A DNA stretch of 64,000 bases from Vigna angularis (lineage: Eukaryota > Streptophyta > Magnoliopsida > Fabales > Fabaceae): NCBI RefSeq assembly GCF_016808095.1, contig NC_068974.1, positions 23,854,825 to 23,918,824 of the forward strand, given 5' to 3'. The notes beneath the pieces were generated by a model. It was not told the origin of the DNA and did not search any database. It worked only from the letters and a program-made list of their open reading frames with translations. The translations under genes were made by a program, and so were the position numbers. Positions within the stretch are counted from its first letter, which is position 1. Each line of letters opens with the position of its first letter. Of the stretch, positions 10,901 to 24,199 are shown piece after piece.

Positions 10901-13600
10901 GATTTCTCGGAACACAGTTTATTCAGAGATGTTCCTACTAAACTTAAACCATTTATACCAGAAGCGTGCAATATAGTAATTAGTATATTTAAGTTCTTTC
11001 TTATTCAATTTTAATGCTATTTAGAAAATTTGAATAAAAATTAACTTGAACTTCTATTGTAAGAAATAGTAACATGATGTTCTAAAACTCAATTTCAACC
11101 TTTTACGGCTGGAGTAACGAAGTATGCCAGAACTTTGACGAACATTAAATTCCTCGGAATATTTTGGTACAGGAAGATTCTTGAAAAGAATTTTCAACAG
11201 CCTAAATTCGGTGGCAGCATTTAATTGTGTATTCACTTTAACAATTTGTAGGAATATATCCATAAGAAGATGGAGTGGGTGTATCTACTTTCATTTAATT
11301 GTGGATAGGTTCTTTATGCACCTGATTTTTCCAAGTTTTATAATGTGTAAAATAAATAATCTCGTATAATAAGACAAAGTAAAGATTTAGGAAGTACAAA
11401 AAATATTTCATTAAAAGTTGAAAATGTCTTTTTCTATAAGCGATGGAAACAACTGTAAAATTCTTTCTCAAATATCATAACATAACCATTTTTTGAAATT
11501 ATTAATTCATTCGCAAAGGTATAATCTCTTGAAAATTAATATTTAATAGTTTGTAGTGTATTTGATAATAACTTGTTATACTGATGGTGGGGGTTGGAGT
11601 GGGGTATGGAGTCTAGATTTCATAGAAGCCTATTGAAAGGATACAATTTATCATTACTTCTCTATTATACTATTCTTTAGATGTTAACATTTGTTACATA
11701 GTCTTCATTTAAAATATTTATTTTTGGAATTTTGTTGATTTGTGTGACATCCATGTATAACAGTTACATTATAGTAATTAGAGAGTTTAACCACACACAG
11801 CTGGATAATATAAATATATACGAGATTAGTTTACATTCGAAAACAAATAAGGTGTTTCAAAACAAAATATACATAAAATCCTCTAGAGGAATATAAACTC
11901 CAACATCTACATACATATAAAAAATTATCTACATATTGCTAAGCCTTTTTGAGCTAGTCACGGCTAATAACTCTTATGTGAATATTTCTTTCTGTGTAAC
12001 ATACAATCATAATAAATAAAAATAAATAAACAAAATCAGGTAGACTAGTATATTTAAAAGATTTTTAACAATAGATATCATATTCACAAAACAAATTCAT
12101 GAGTTACATTCAAATCATAAAAATAACTAACACCATGTAACTACTTTCAAAAGATTTGTGCTTGAATAAAAATTAGAGATTTTGGATTACCATGTGAGCA
12201 TTTTATTGAATTTTGATAATTACCACCTTCGCTCAACTTCATTCTTAAATATATATCGAGACTTAAAGTCCTCTTTACATGACAAGGTTAATTTACTGTA
12301 TCTTGTGAGACTGGTTCTTTTTCACACTGAATCTCAATATAGGAACTTCCATCAAGAGAAGTCACCCAAATATTTTTTTCTATGTGAGTTAGAATATCTA
12401 TTAGAGTTTGAATAATCTCAGGAAAGAATTATCTACTCAATACTCTACCTAATTCACACATTATAACATTTCCTTCTTGGACATACCTTGTACAAATTCC
12501 ATGCACAACCATTATTCAACAACACAATAGATTTTGACCACTACGCAGGCTTTACTTAACCCATCTCATTTATTCTCATAAAAGGATATCTCATTTCCAT
12601 TCTAAAATCATCTTCCTCTCACTAAGTGGCTTTCTTGCTCGCCAAATAGGAATACATGATAAGACTCTAGAAAACCTAAAATTCCACATTAGTTTGACAC
12701 TTATCACACACTAATTGACCACATTTGTAAGCAAAACAACCCTTTTTAGGTTTAAGTAACATAATGAGGTATGGAGAATTAGAAATTAATGAATTTGATG
12801 ATATTTTGATGTTTGCAGCCATTTTGGAGGAAAAGAGCAAATATGTAGCTGAGCCATAAATATTGACACTACATCTTGAAAGCAGAAAATATAGAGCAAT
12901 GAATCTTGGTCTTCTAACTGAGTGGTGCAAAATGGTGTTGAGACACAAAAAGAAACCCCTTGCAAGACAAAACCTGAAGCACTAGATAAAGGGGCTAAAC
13001 TGCCATATAAACCATCCAAGAAAGGAAAACTCAAGTGCTAATCATCGAGAACTAAGCTAAGAAGAAAAACCACCTTGAGAAGCGCTACAAATGAAGCTGA
13101 GAACTACCCAAAATCATCTACAAGTATAACGCTTTGCTCCTAGTTTTAGGCTTCAAGTTCTTAGCTTCTTAAGCACTCTTTCTCTATTAAAAGTAGATTA
13201 TAGTAGGAGAGGGATGGGAGATGAACAACAAATCCTAGAGCTTAGCTTAAAGGAGGTTGGGTCAATCATTAAGGAAAAGGTTATGAGAGTAAAAAAGAAG
13301 ACTATCCTATAAAACTTAGAAAAGGAAAGCTACAACATTTGGAAAAATTTCTCTATATTAATTCCAAGTTGAATGTACAAGCTTTGGGTACTCTTATTAA
13401 TAGGATAGAGGAGTAAACCCATTTGAAAGAAAATGCATTGAATGTAAAGCTTTATGAATCTTCCTCTACAGTGTAGATGCATTGCACTAGGTGCCTTAAT
13501 CTCTAGGTATGTCCTTATGCTTACTTGAGGCTCAAGTAAACCCAAAGAACCATTTAGTTCATATTCCCACTCAAGAAGCAAGTTTAAAGAGTCAAAACTG
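10901..13600. other. Intergenic DNA, probably old repeat remnants
   Basis: AT-rich to about 12.4 kb. After that the composition rises and resembles degraded retroelement sequence, with short open frames on both strands that lack recognisable motifs. No gene is supported. Confidence 0.45.
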
Positions 13601-13609
13601 AAGTTTTTA

Positions 13610-13730
13610 TCGAAATCTGTCTGGAATAATCGATTATGAGAAATTGACAATCGATTAAATAAGACAAACTTCATACTTTTCAAGATGTGTATAGAATAAT
13701 CGATTATTAGATGAAATAATCGATTGTTTC
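13610..13730. repeat. Cluster of AATCGATT dyad words
   Basis: ATAATCGATTAT occurs at 13626-13637 and 13696-13707, with partial forms near 13650 and 13716. The same word recurs in the Sirevirus LTR at 14.5 kb and in the 282-bp array at 35.7-36.7 kb. Confidence 0.75.
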
Positions 13731-13959
13731 AAAGGCTTATTCAAAGAAATGACCAAAATACAAGCTTAAATGATATGTAACCTTGGCCAAAATACAAGGT
13801 ATAAAGAAAAAACTTATTTACAAAACTTAAGACAACGGAAGGTAAGCTAATAAACTATCATTCACAAGATTATAATTATTTAAAGTTCTTCTTCCTCTTC
13901 CATTCTTCTATCAATGGCTCATGTTGTAGCTCCTCGAATGGATTTCCATCAAGCTCCCT

Positions 13960-15231
13960 AGATGGGTTTCCATCATTATTCTTTTTTATTATGATTAAAA
14001 AAATGGAGATATATTTGTGATGATATCTTGTGATAATATCTTGTCATAACTTGTACCTCTTTGAGGGGAAGCTATATGATTATGTTGATATCTTGTACTA
14101 CCTTCCATTTAAAAAGGGGAGAAAAGTTATTTATTTCTCTTCTGGAATAACGACTTTTTTCTTTTAAGTTGTTGATTAAGAATAAGACACATCAAAACTC
14201 TTTCAATTATTTATCATCATAAAAGAGGGAGAGATTGTTGACAAAAGAAGAAGATGGACATATTGCTTTAATGAAGAGTTTTGATGATGAAAACTCATGG
14301 AGAAGTGTTGAAGACATAAAGAATGCTTGGATTCAAGAGATACATTGAAAACTTAAGAGTTTAGTTGTTGAAGTCTTATAATTTGTGTATCTTATATAAA
14401 TTAATAAGTCAAGAGTCAAAAGGCAAAACCCAAGCAACAGAGCACTTAAGGGAAAGTTTTAGTTTTTCACCAAAAACTCTATGATAATTGATTATCCACT
14501 TCTGATAATCGATTATCACATTGAGAAAATGTTTTTAGAAAAGTTTATGTGATAATCACTTATCTCTTGAAATATTCGATTATTAGCAATAGTTGTAACT
14601 TGAATATTTATTTCTTGACCTTATTTTCGAAAGTATGAGTTTATATATTTTGGCTAAACCCAATTTTGAAAACAACTTTTCACCCAAAGGTTTAGAGTTG
14701 TGAATGCTAGAAAAACACTCTATGTTTGTGGAAATGAGCTTTGAAAAACCTAGTGTGGGTAGAGTGATAACTTTCACCAAGTGGATTTTTGGGTGATTGA
14801 GTGTTGTTGCTATTGCTAGGAGAAGTTATTCATCCTTTGTATGACTCAAAGGAAGTGGTTCATTCCTTGGGTGATTCAAGGAAGGTGTTTCGTCTCTTGT
14901 GTCTTCAAAAAAATGTTTTTTTAAACCTTAAATTATTTCTTTTGTGATGATAAGTTTGGTTTATTTTAGTGTTTGAGTTAATCCCTTTTTTAGAGATATT
15001 AACAATTGGGCGTAGGGTCTTTTAATCTAAACCACTATAAAATATCTTGTGTAATTTTCTTTTTCCCTACACTCTTTAAATTATTTGTTGTTGTTATAAA
15101 AGAAACAATTTTAATTGAAATTTGATCTTGAAAAGGGAAAATCTTTTTAAAAGTACAATTTTTATTTACAAATCAATTCATACCCTCTTGGTTTCATCCA
15201 AACACAATTATTCCCCTAAGCGATTTTAACA
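13960..15231 (+). mobile_element. Sirevirus-type (Ty1/copia) 3' end: polypurine region plus 3' LTR
   Basis: A purine tract (AAAAGAGGGAGAGAT, 14221-14235) is followed directly by an LTR from TGTTGACAAAAG (14236) to GATTTTAACA (15231), about 996 bp. The arrangement, the TGTTG start, the TTTTGATGATGA element about 40 bases in and the TTTTAACA end match the second Sirevirus-type LTR at 32898-34300. Further purine-rich tracts lie upstream (near 14073 and 14113). No pol remains. Dyads GATAATTGATTATC and GATAATCGATTATC sit in the LTR at 14.48-14.52 kb. Confidence 0.65.
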
Positions 15232-16364
15232 ACTTGGTTAATTCTAGTTAAAGTTTTCTCCAAAAATCAAAATAACTTCTCAATTATTAGCAAAAAACTC
15301 AATCAACCATATGAAAGTTTCTAAATTAAATCAAAGTAATTTCTAAATTAAAATTAAAAAATTTTGGATTCATGATTGTTATGCATATAGATTAAACATT
15401 ATGCTAACTAGCTATAATATAAAAATTATTATATTTACTTGATTTGGATATAAAAGACATAAAAAAAATATAAACCACTATAATGATCAGAATAATAAAG
15501 TAATTATTGCATTCTAACCTCATGATTCATTAAGAAATTACACCATAATCAAATATAGAAGCTTAGCATTCAATGGTAGGGTGATATACATCATGAATGG
15601 AAGAAAAAGTTGAAAAAGAGAATGAAAAGAAAGTGAGAGACGTGATAAATGATAGCTCCACAAAATTAGAGTTGTTAAAACTTTCCCTCTACTTCTCCTA
15701 GATCTCTTTATATAAAACTTGGACTAGGCTTTGGTTATAATTTTTCTATTATCAAAATATCTTTTATGATAATATACTATTTTTCAATATATTTTTAAAT
15801 AATCATAAATATCATTTATGTTTTTATAATTATGAATATATTAAAGATTTAGTTGGCAATCTTATTTTTCTAAATAAAATAATTTATTGTCTGTGTATAT
15901 TTAGCTGTGGAGTTTTGTGTTGAAATGAATAAAATGCCTCTTACCTCGTGGATGAACATGAATCTCACTCCCTTATAATATACAAAAATAATAATCAATA
16001 ACATTATATTTTAAAATTTTGAGTTAAAGATAACATTTTATATTATTTTTTTATTAACTTTTTTCTATGGATGATGATAAAACAGATATTTTGAAAGTGA
16101 ATCAATAAACATAAAGAATAATTGAAATATATACGTATATGATTAAAAAATTTACAAGAGTAGAAAAAGGAGAAACTAATAAACTACATATTGAACAATT
16201 GAATTAATAAAACCTGTGAAGATGTAGAAAATAATATTTTAGAAGTGATAGTGAGTTAAAAATAATGAGATTTTATTATTTTAATCTTAAAAGGTTTTAA
16301 TATAAAAAGAATTGTTATAAACGAGTTTCATTATTTTAAAACATGTCATCTCTCTAGAGAACTA
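15232..16364. other. AT-rich DNA, no gene
   Basis: This was searched for the 5' LTR of the following copia element (expected TGTTAGGATA start) and none is visible, so the element appears 5'-truncated. No coding region is seen. Confidence 0.55.
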
Positions 16365-19300
16365 GTGGAACCATTTGTCATGGTTGCCACACGAGGAAGA
16401 AGAGGACGTGGCACTAAAGGAGGAGGACGAGGAGGTCGGGGACGTCTTCAATGCACATACTGTAAAAGGATGGGTCACACTCAAGAGAATTGCTACTCCT
16501 TACATGGTTTCCCTTTCAAAACCGCCAATATTTCGAAGACTGAAACTTTCACTTCGAAGACTGAAACTTCCACTTCTATGTTTTCTGAGGATGAATATCA
16601 AGAGTATTTAAGGTTAAAGTCTAACAGCTTGGCACAACCATCTCAATCTCCCAGTAGATCAACACCTGCGTTTCTCAATCTATGGAAGGTCAAAATTCAT
16701 GGGTAATTAACTCAGGTGCTTCTGATCACATTTCTGGTAATACCTCTTTATTTTCATCTATTTCCTTTCGAGAAAAACCTCATTTCATAACCCTTGCAAA
16801 TGGATATAAAACTTCCTTCAAAGGAGTCGGTCATGTTTCTTTGTCTCCCTCCCTCAATCTCAACTATGTCCTTTTTGTCCCTAATTGTCCTTTTAATTTA
16901 ATTTCCCTAAACCAGTTGACCAAAATGTTAAATTGTTCAATAACCTTTGATCATAAATCTTTTGTTATACAAGAGCGTGGTTCGGGGAGACATATTAGAG
17001 AAGGATATGAAGCTCGCGGATTATACCATTTTGGATCTCGTCCAAGGGTGTCTTGTATTGCTACTCCTAATCCTAAAGTGCTACATGATCGACTTGGCCA
17101 TCCTTATTTGTCCAAATTAAAAAAGATGTGTCCTGAACTTAGTGGTCTCCAAACCTTAGAATGTGAGTCATGTCAACTAGGAAAACATGTTAGATCTTCC
17201 TTTCCTAAAAGGTCTCAATCAATATGTAATTCTAGTTTTTCCATCATTCATTCTGATATGTGGAGACCTAGTCATATCTCCTCCTTTGGTTTTAGATATT
17301 TTTTTACCTTTATTGATGAATATTCAAGATGTACTTGGGTTTATCTTATGAAAAATCGTTCTGAATTGTTAGCTATCTTTACATCCTTCTTGAATGAAAT
17401 CAAGAATCAATTTGGTCAAGTAATCAAAATATTAAGAAGTGATAATGCAAAAGAGTATTTTTCATCCTCCTTTTCTGCCATCTTAAATTTTCATGGTATC
17501 TTACATCAGTCTACTTGTCCTCATACACCGCAGCAAAATGGTATAGCATAACGAAAAAATAGACACTTGGTTGAAACTGTCCGTACCCTTTTGCTTGGTG
17601 CCCATATTCCTGTCCATCACTAGGGGGATGTCATCTTAACTGCATGTTATCTTATTATTAGGATGTCATCCTCCTCTCTTGATAATAAAGTCCCTTTTTC
17701 CATTTTGTTTCCTAATGATCCTCTCTTTCATACATCTCCTCGAGTGTTTGGCTGTGTATGTTTTGTTCATGACATGTCTCCAGGTCTAGACAAACTCTCT
17801 GCTCGCGCTCTCAAATGTGCCTTTTTAGGCTATTCTCGACTTCAAAAAGGATATCGATGTTACTCTCCTAAAACCAAGAAGTATTACATGTCTGCCAATG
17901 TCACATTCTTTGAACAAACTGCTTACTTCTCTCCATATGTTCAGGATGTTTCTATCCTTCAGCAGGTCCTTCCTATTCCAATGGCTGAGTCAAATAGCTC
18001 CACTATCTCTGTCAATCCAAGTCTTGATCACAATCCTTCTACACCCGTTTCTCCACATACTGAGATCATCCCACATAGGGCCCCAATGGATAGTCCACCT
18101 TCCCAAGACAATGGTGAATCTCCTACTTCAGATTCTTCTCCCTCGTCACCTCCTCCCACGCCTCCTAATGAAAATGATTCAACATGGCCTATTGCCCTTA
18201 GAAAAGGTACTAGTTTCACTCGAAACCCTCATCCCATTTATAATTTTCTAAGCTATCATCGATTGTTTCCCTCCTATTTCTCTCTTTTATCCTCAGTGTC
18301 CTCTGTTGTTATACCCAAGAATGTGAAAGAAGCACTTGATCATCCTGGATGGCGACAAGCTATGATTGCAGAAATGTAGGCTCTTGACCAAAGTAATACT
18401 TGGGAGCTGGTGCCCCTTCCCCTAGGAAAAAAGACGGTTGGCTGTCGATCGGTGTATGCAGTTAAAGTTGGCCCTGATGGTGAAATTGATCGGCTCAAAG
18501 TTCAGCTTGTTGCAAAAGGTTACACTCAGGTTTATGGTCTTGATTATTGTGACACTTTCTCTCCTGTAGCCAAGATGACTACTATTCACCTCTTCTTTGC
18601 CGTGGCAGCCATTCGTCACTGGCCACTTCATCAATTGGATATCAAGAATGCATTCTTACATGGTGATCTTGAGGAAGAAGTTTATATGGAGCAACCTCCT
18701 GGGTTTGTTGCTCATGGGGAGTCTGATATGGTATGCAAATTGCATCGATCTCTATATGGCCTCAAGCAATGCCCACGTGCTTGGTTTGGAAAGTTTAGCT
18801 CCATTGTTCGAAAATTTGGGCTAAAACGCAGTGAAGCAGACCATTCAGTTTTTTACTGTCATTCTTCTCTAGGGAAATGTGTTTACTTAATAGTATATGT
18901 TGATGATATTGTCATACAGGAAATGATGTTGTTGGAATATCTCAACTAAAAGAGTACTTATGTAGACATTTTCAAACCAAGGATCTTGGAAGTCTCAAAT
19001 ACTTCTTAGGCATTGAAGTAGCGCAATCAAAAGATGGAGTTGTAATCTCCCAAAGGAAGTATGGTCTTGATATATTACAAGAAACAGACATGATTGATTG
19101 TAGACCGGTAGACAGTCCCATGGACCAAAACCAGAAATTAAAGACAGAAGAAGGTGAATTATTCTCCGATCTAGAGAGGTATAGGAGGCTGGTTGGAAAA
19201 CTCATTTATCTCACTATTACAAGGCCAGATCTATCCTTTGCAGTTGGAGTGGTGAGTCAGTTCATGCAGGCTCCATGTATTGACCATTGAAATGCTCTCA

Positions 19301-19853
19301 TTCGCATTCTAAGGTATGTAAATAAGGCTCCCGGGCAAGGATTATTATATGAAGATAAAGGAAGCATTCAGGTCTCTGGGTATTGTGATGCAGATTGGGA
19401 AGGTTCACCTATTGATAGACGGTCTACTACAGGATATTGTGTTTTTCTGGGAGGAAACATTATTTCATGGAAAAGTAAGAAACAAAATGTAGTAGCTCGA
19501 TCAACCGTTGAAGTTGAGTATAGGGAAATGGCGTCACTAACATGTGAACTTATATATGGGTGAAACAATTCCTTCAAGAGGTTAAATTTTGTGACATCCA
19601 TACTATGAAGATGTATTGCAACAATCAAGCTGCTCTCCACATTGCATCAAATCCAGTGTTTCAGGATAGGACTAAACATATAGAAATTGATTGTCATTTT
19701 GTTCGTGAAAAGTTGTTGACTAAAGAAATATGCACAGAGTTTATTGGGTCAAACGATCAACTCGCAGATGTATTGACCAAGTCATTAAGGAGTCCTCGGA
19801 TTGAGTTTATTTGTTCCAAGCTTGGTACATACAATTTGTATGCTCCAGCTTGA
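16365..19853 (+). pseudogene. Degenerate Ty1/copia gag-pol
   Basis: Domains appear in copia order. The end of gag has an RG-rich stretch and the zinc knuckle CTYCKRMGHTQENC (about 16450-16490). Protease is at 16682 with the active-site Asp changed (WVINSGAS instead of DSG). Then come the GAG-pre-integrase HHCC finger (LHDRLGHP...CESC, about 17080-17180), integrase core (HSDMW, RSDNAKEY), reverse transcriptase (QLDIKNAFLHGDL; YVDDIVI near 18895) and RNase H (about 19370-19850). It is broken by a frame change at about 16680, stops at about 17549, 17621 and 18377, a frameshift at about 18915, and stops at about 19288 and 19561. It cannot encode a working polyprotein. Integrase-before-RT order excludes Ty3/gypsy. 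Confidence 0.93.
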
Positions 19854-19860
19854 GGGGGAG

Positions 19861-20145
19861 TGTTAGGATATTTATCCTATTTTATCATCATTATAGTGTG
19901 TCAAGGGTTACCCTATTTATCATGATTATATTGTGTTAAGGGTTACCCTATTTATCATGATTATATTGTGTCTAAGATTACCCTATTTATCATGATTATA
20001 TTTGTCTAGGGCTACCCTATTTATTATGTACTTTTGTATCAATTTATTCTTATAAATAGAAGATCATGAAAGGGATCAATCAAGCCCTCTAGAATTATTT
20101 TACAGTTTAACTCTCAAGTCTTTTATTAATATAATAGGCAGCTAT
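19861..20145 (+). repeat. 3' LTR of the copia element (right end approximate)
   Basis: The purine tract GAGGGGGAG at 19852-19860 is followed by TGTTAGGATA at 19861, the usual LTR start. Inside is a tandem run of about four units of roughly 35 bp, each with TTACCCTATTTAT (first two at 19905 and 19940). The right end is placed at the CA near 20145; a CA near 20166 is also possible. Confidence 0.7.
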
Positions 20146-20149
20146 CATG

Positions 20150-20740
20150 GTTATAATACATCATGACAAAAATATGTAACTGTATTCAAATATTTTCTAT
20201 CCGGAATTTTTTCCATATTTTTCCATATTTATAATAAGAGTATCTTCTGTTATATAATTCTTGATAAAAATATTACTTATTCTATCAAATAAGTCTTTTT
20301 GATATGTATTGTAATTAGAAGAAATCAATGTATTTTTATTTGATTGAAATAGGGATCTATCTCGATAAATATATGAGTCTTTCTTATTTGCATAATTTAT
20401 AAAATTATAAGATAAAAGAGCATATTTATATTGTTTTCTATTTTTTTAATGTGACTCTTTGTTGTTCTTGGTAAAAAATTAATCGGCTTTTCCGATATGA
20501 ATTCCATTTGGTCAACCTTTTACAAAATCCCAAGATGAGTAATGTTTAACACAATCGAAGCCAAAAGTGTAACACTAAGGCTGCGATTCTGAAGATGGGT
20601 TGAGAAATAGCTCTACAAAACAAAATAACCAACCCACCGCTTACAAGATGACACAATCCTGATAATTATTATAAATTTGGCTATTCCATTTCTCATTTTT
20701 CTAAACTTAAAAATGGGAGTTTCAATTATCGGCTAGCCCA
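20150..20740. other. AT-rich sequence without a recognisable feature
   Basis: No open frame of note and no clear repeat. It may include the degraded downstream part of the minus-strand TPX2-like pseudogene. Confidence 0.4.
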
Positions 20741-21880
20741 TGCTGGTTTCGTTATAGAGTTAATATCAGTATTAGTTATAAATGTAAAAATGAAGATGAA
20801 ATAGGCCACAAGGAAAGCTCTAGATCCTTCCTGTCTTAACAAAATAGGAAAAGGAAATACTTCGTTTATATGTTCTTCAATATCTTGAATATCATGGGCT
20901 TCAATGTAATGGAGTTTTTGGTTAGGTAAGGTGATGAGTTTTTGGTTCAGTAATTCATAATATAGATTTGACGCTTGTGCGTGAATACGGTCTGTATCTT
21001 TTCATTTGAAATTCAATCTTCTATTCTTTGGTTAAATTCTGGTGGCTGAGGTGTACTTCTTGGAATAAGAAGCAAAGTTGCATTTTGCAAAATCTAGAAT
21101 AGAGAAGAAAAAACATAAAAAAATACATAAATATTATGAATATTTAGTAAAAAATTTATCGAATGCAGGTGGAAATAGAAAGTTGATAACAATGCTAGGC
21201 AGTGCTAGATCTCTAGTACTGGACTAAAATTTTTTCATCATTTCTGGCATTGATACAAATGGTACATAGTCTGGAGTTGTTGGTGTCTCACGAATATAAA
21301 CCTTCAAAATCAACAAGTGAAAAAAAGAACGAAAAAGATTTGAAACATAAAGTACTTGATTTAATATATATGAAAATTAATGGGACGAAACAAACCTTTC
21401 TGTCTTTTACTAGTGATAGAAGACACCGTAAAACCCAATTTTGATTTGTTATGATGCAAAGTTTGATGCTTAACATTCTGTAAAGTTAAAAAATATAAAT
21501 TAAAATGCAACACTGAAAATCAAAATTACCTGTCTAGATTTTCCTCCTTCCAATTTTTGCCTCTTAATAGCATGATTCTCTTGGGAGAAGTGAAGAGTCC
21601 CAGCAATGCTCTTCCCAGTTGCTGACTTTAGCTGAGATTTTGTATTCTAGGAATCTTCTTATTCTGTGTCTTCTTGGAATTAGTGGAAGTGGTGACTTTT
21701 TTCAGCAAAGCTGGTTTTGGAGTGCAAGCATCTTTTGCTACTTCAGCAGATGCTCCTTCAGCTGATGAAACAAAGCATCCACTATCTCCTTTATAATTAT
21801 TCTCAATTCTTTCCTTTTCAGTGCAAGGTGCATCATCTTCCTTTACAGTAGTCACAGGCATTTTGTCTGCTTTCGCTAAA
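20741..21880 (-). pseudogene. TPX2-like (microtubule / spindle assembly factor) pseudogene with introns
   Basis: Minus-strand segments in order: 21878-21530 (KPALLKKV..., then after a frameshift AIKRQKLEGGKSRQ), 21477-21396 (NVKHQTLHHNKSKLGF), 21301-about 21190 (VYIRETPTTP...FVSMPEMMKKF, stop, SSTRDLALP) and 21093 onward (IPRSTPQPPEF). These words and their order match the central part of plant TPX2, a microtubule-binding and Aurora-activating spindle protein. GT/AG intron borders remain (for example donor at 21529, acceptor at 21478), so it derives from a DNA copy, not a processed transcript. It is disabled by a frameshift near 21640, an in-frame TAG after MMKKF and more stops beyond 21050. 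The N- and C-terminal parts of TPX2 are not seen. The upstream sequence has CCATATAAACC near 21995, which could be a TATA-like element. Confidence 0.7.
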
Positions 21881-22079
21881 GAGAGTGATCAAGACTGATC
21901 AAGAATTAAAGAGAGTGAGATAGAGGAAATGTTGAGCGGAAAGTGTAATTTTCTTTTGAACTTTATTATGAAGCCATGTAGCGACCCGATTGGTTTATAT
22001 GGTTCGCAAGTGTCACAACAGCTATTTTCTCATTTCTCATCCACACCGCTGCTCAAACGACAACGTTTTGAAGAACACG

Positions 22080-22915
22080 CAGGTGAGTGAGTGAGGAATT
22101 GCAATAGATGCAAGAGAACGTGCTAAGTGTAAAGTTAATCATTAAACTAGTATAATTAAATTTGATTAAAATGAGATTAATTACAAAATACAGATTAACA
22201 TGCATAATGAAATTGTTAACTTTCATAACCATTTTAAAACCAGACTTAAAGTTATTTATGATCAATCAATAGTGGTATTATAACAATAAATAAATAAATT
22301 GCTAATTTGATTTTTAAAATTTTGAAATATAACTTCTTTGCTTAAATGAAATCTCATTTCCTTAATTCTCATTTGGGAAAATAGAGAAGTGATTCCAAAA
22401 TCATATCTCATTTTATTTAAATTTCTTGTTACTTTGGATGTAATGATAGCATTTAAAAGGAACAGAGGTTGGAAGAATTGTTTTATTGTTTATGTTGATT
22501 TTGTTCTTTTATTCTGCTTTTTTTTTACTTGTGGATAAAACTATAATTGATTTGCAAGTATTTTTTTTTTTAAAGTAGCATGTTCTCCTGATTATCTTTT
22601 TAAATATTTATCCAAATAATATTGTTTACTATTTATAATCATTGGTAAAGTTTTATTTAAAATAACATAATTTCCAATAAAAATTTTTCTAATGACATAT
22701 TATTCGAATTCAAAATATATACTTAAATAATTTCCAACTTTCTTTTCTACTTTTTTTAAACATAAAAATCATAGAAAATTAATTTATTTTGAATTATTAT
22801 TTTTAATACTTTTATGTAAATTAGTAAATAATTAATATGTATTCAATATTAATAAATTTATTTATCTCTTTTGTAGATATTATTAATTTGTTTTTTCTAA
22901 CTTGAATTTAGAAAT
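22080..22915. other. AT-rich intergenic DNA
   Basis: No coding or structured feature is seen apart from homopolymer and simple AT-rich stretches. Confidence 0.5.
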
Positions 22916-24190
22916 TTTGTAACATTCCAAAAATATAGTTTATAACTATATAAAAGAGTCATTACGTAATAATATTGTAGAACAGTTGTTGGAAAAGAAA
23001 TTAACTTACAGTTATTATAAAATAACCAGATGAAAAATTTACAAAAATCCTATGCTGATCCTAACGATGTACAAGACCGAACGGTCTCATACCTAAGTAG
23101 GTGGATCCTCTGCTTCCAGTGATCGCTCCAGAGAAAACTCCTCTCCCTCTGCTCACACCCACAGGGTGGTCATCGCAAAGAAAAAAACCAAACGGACAAC
23201 ATGACAAAACAGAAAAGAAGGATAAGCTAGTGTAATTTAATATTCAGGTTAACATACAATTCAAACAATCCTCTAATATAATCATACACATGTATATAAC
23301 ATATAAACATATTTTGACCGACCACTTTAACTCTATCGTCCGGATCAGTATGAATATATAGCTATGGTCGTTCGTGCACTCGTGGGAGGTAAACTGGAAA
23401 CCCAACGATTACCATAACCGGGAAACCCACAGTTGTCACACGAGGTTAGCCCTTCATCCCTCACTGTAGCTGGAAACCCAAGCTACCACATGAGTTTAGT
23501 CCGTGATTCCACACTGTAGCTGGAAACCCAAGCTACCACGTGACCATGCCTCATGCTATTCTCACCAGATGCCTCACCATTCTCTACTTGAGACTCGGTG
23601 ACCATTAGAATGTCAGGATGAACGCCAAGACTAAGCTTCCCATATTCATACTTTTACCACATTGAAATCACCACTGAGACATTCCTTCTTGGAATTCTCT
23701 TTCACATTATGTTAGAATTATCATACCATACTTCAATACCAATATACTCCTCATTCATAACACATTTAAGTACAATCAAACCGAACAGTAAAACAAACAC
23801 TACCCTTGGCGCAACCGAACGTAAAAGATCAGCATATCCTATGAATAAGACCGAACGGAAGAACACTCCCAATATATCAACATGACAGAACGGTCATTTA
23901 AAGAGTAAGGCTCAAACATGAGCCGAAAACAGTTAAAACCGAACACTAGTACAAGACTGGATGCTAGTGTAAAACCCAATGCTAGTACAAGACTGTACAC
24001 TAGTGAAAGACCAAACGCTAGAGAGAAGGAGGAGAAAAAGAGAAATCAAAATTTTGAAGAGAGAGAATGTGCAGATAATGGAACGAAATTTGAAACTTTC
24101 CTTTATGTACCCCTCTCAAAATCGAATGGTCCAATCCAAAGGATACACTTGTGTTCTAAAAATTTTGGGTTCTTACAAATTTTCTTATCA
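22916..24190. repeat. Dispersed repeat family, copy A (short)
   Basis: It starts TAACATTCCAAAAATATAG and shares ordered landmarks with copies B (42478) and C (55950): the opening motif, CTGCTCACACC(CA)CA, GATAAGCTAGTGTAATTTAAT, repeated GCTGGAAACCCAAGC blocks and the sentence-like CTACTTGAGACTCG. Dyad words GACCGAACGGTC (23075-23086) and AACGGTCAT (about 23890) occur. The right end is uncertain. The short frames at 23918-24212 lie in its purine-rich tail and are not genes. Confidence 0.7.
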
Positions 24191-24199
24191 TTTTAATAA

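Noticed and set aside
20200..21100. A plastid or mitochondrial DNA insertion, suggested by AT-rich coding-like minus-strand frames
   Set aside because: The phrases KRQKLEGGKSRQ, FVSMPEMMKKF and PRSTPQPPEF in order fit TPX2, and intron borders are present. I matched no organellar gene.
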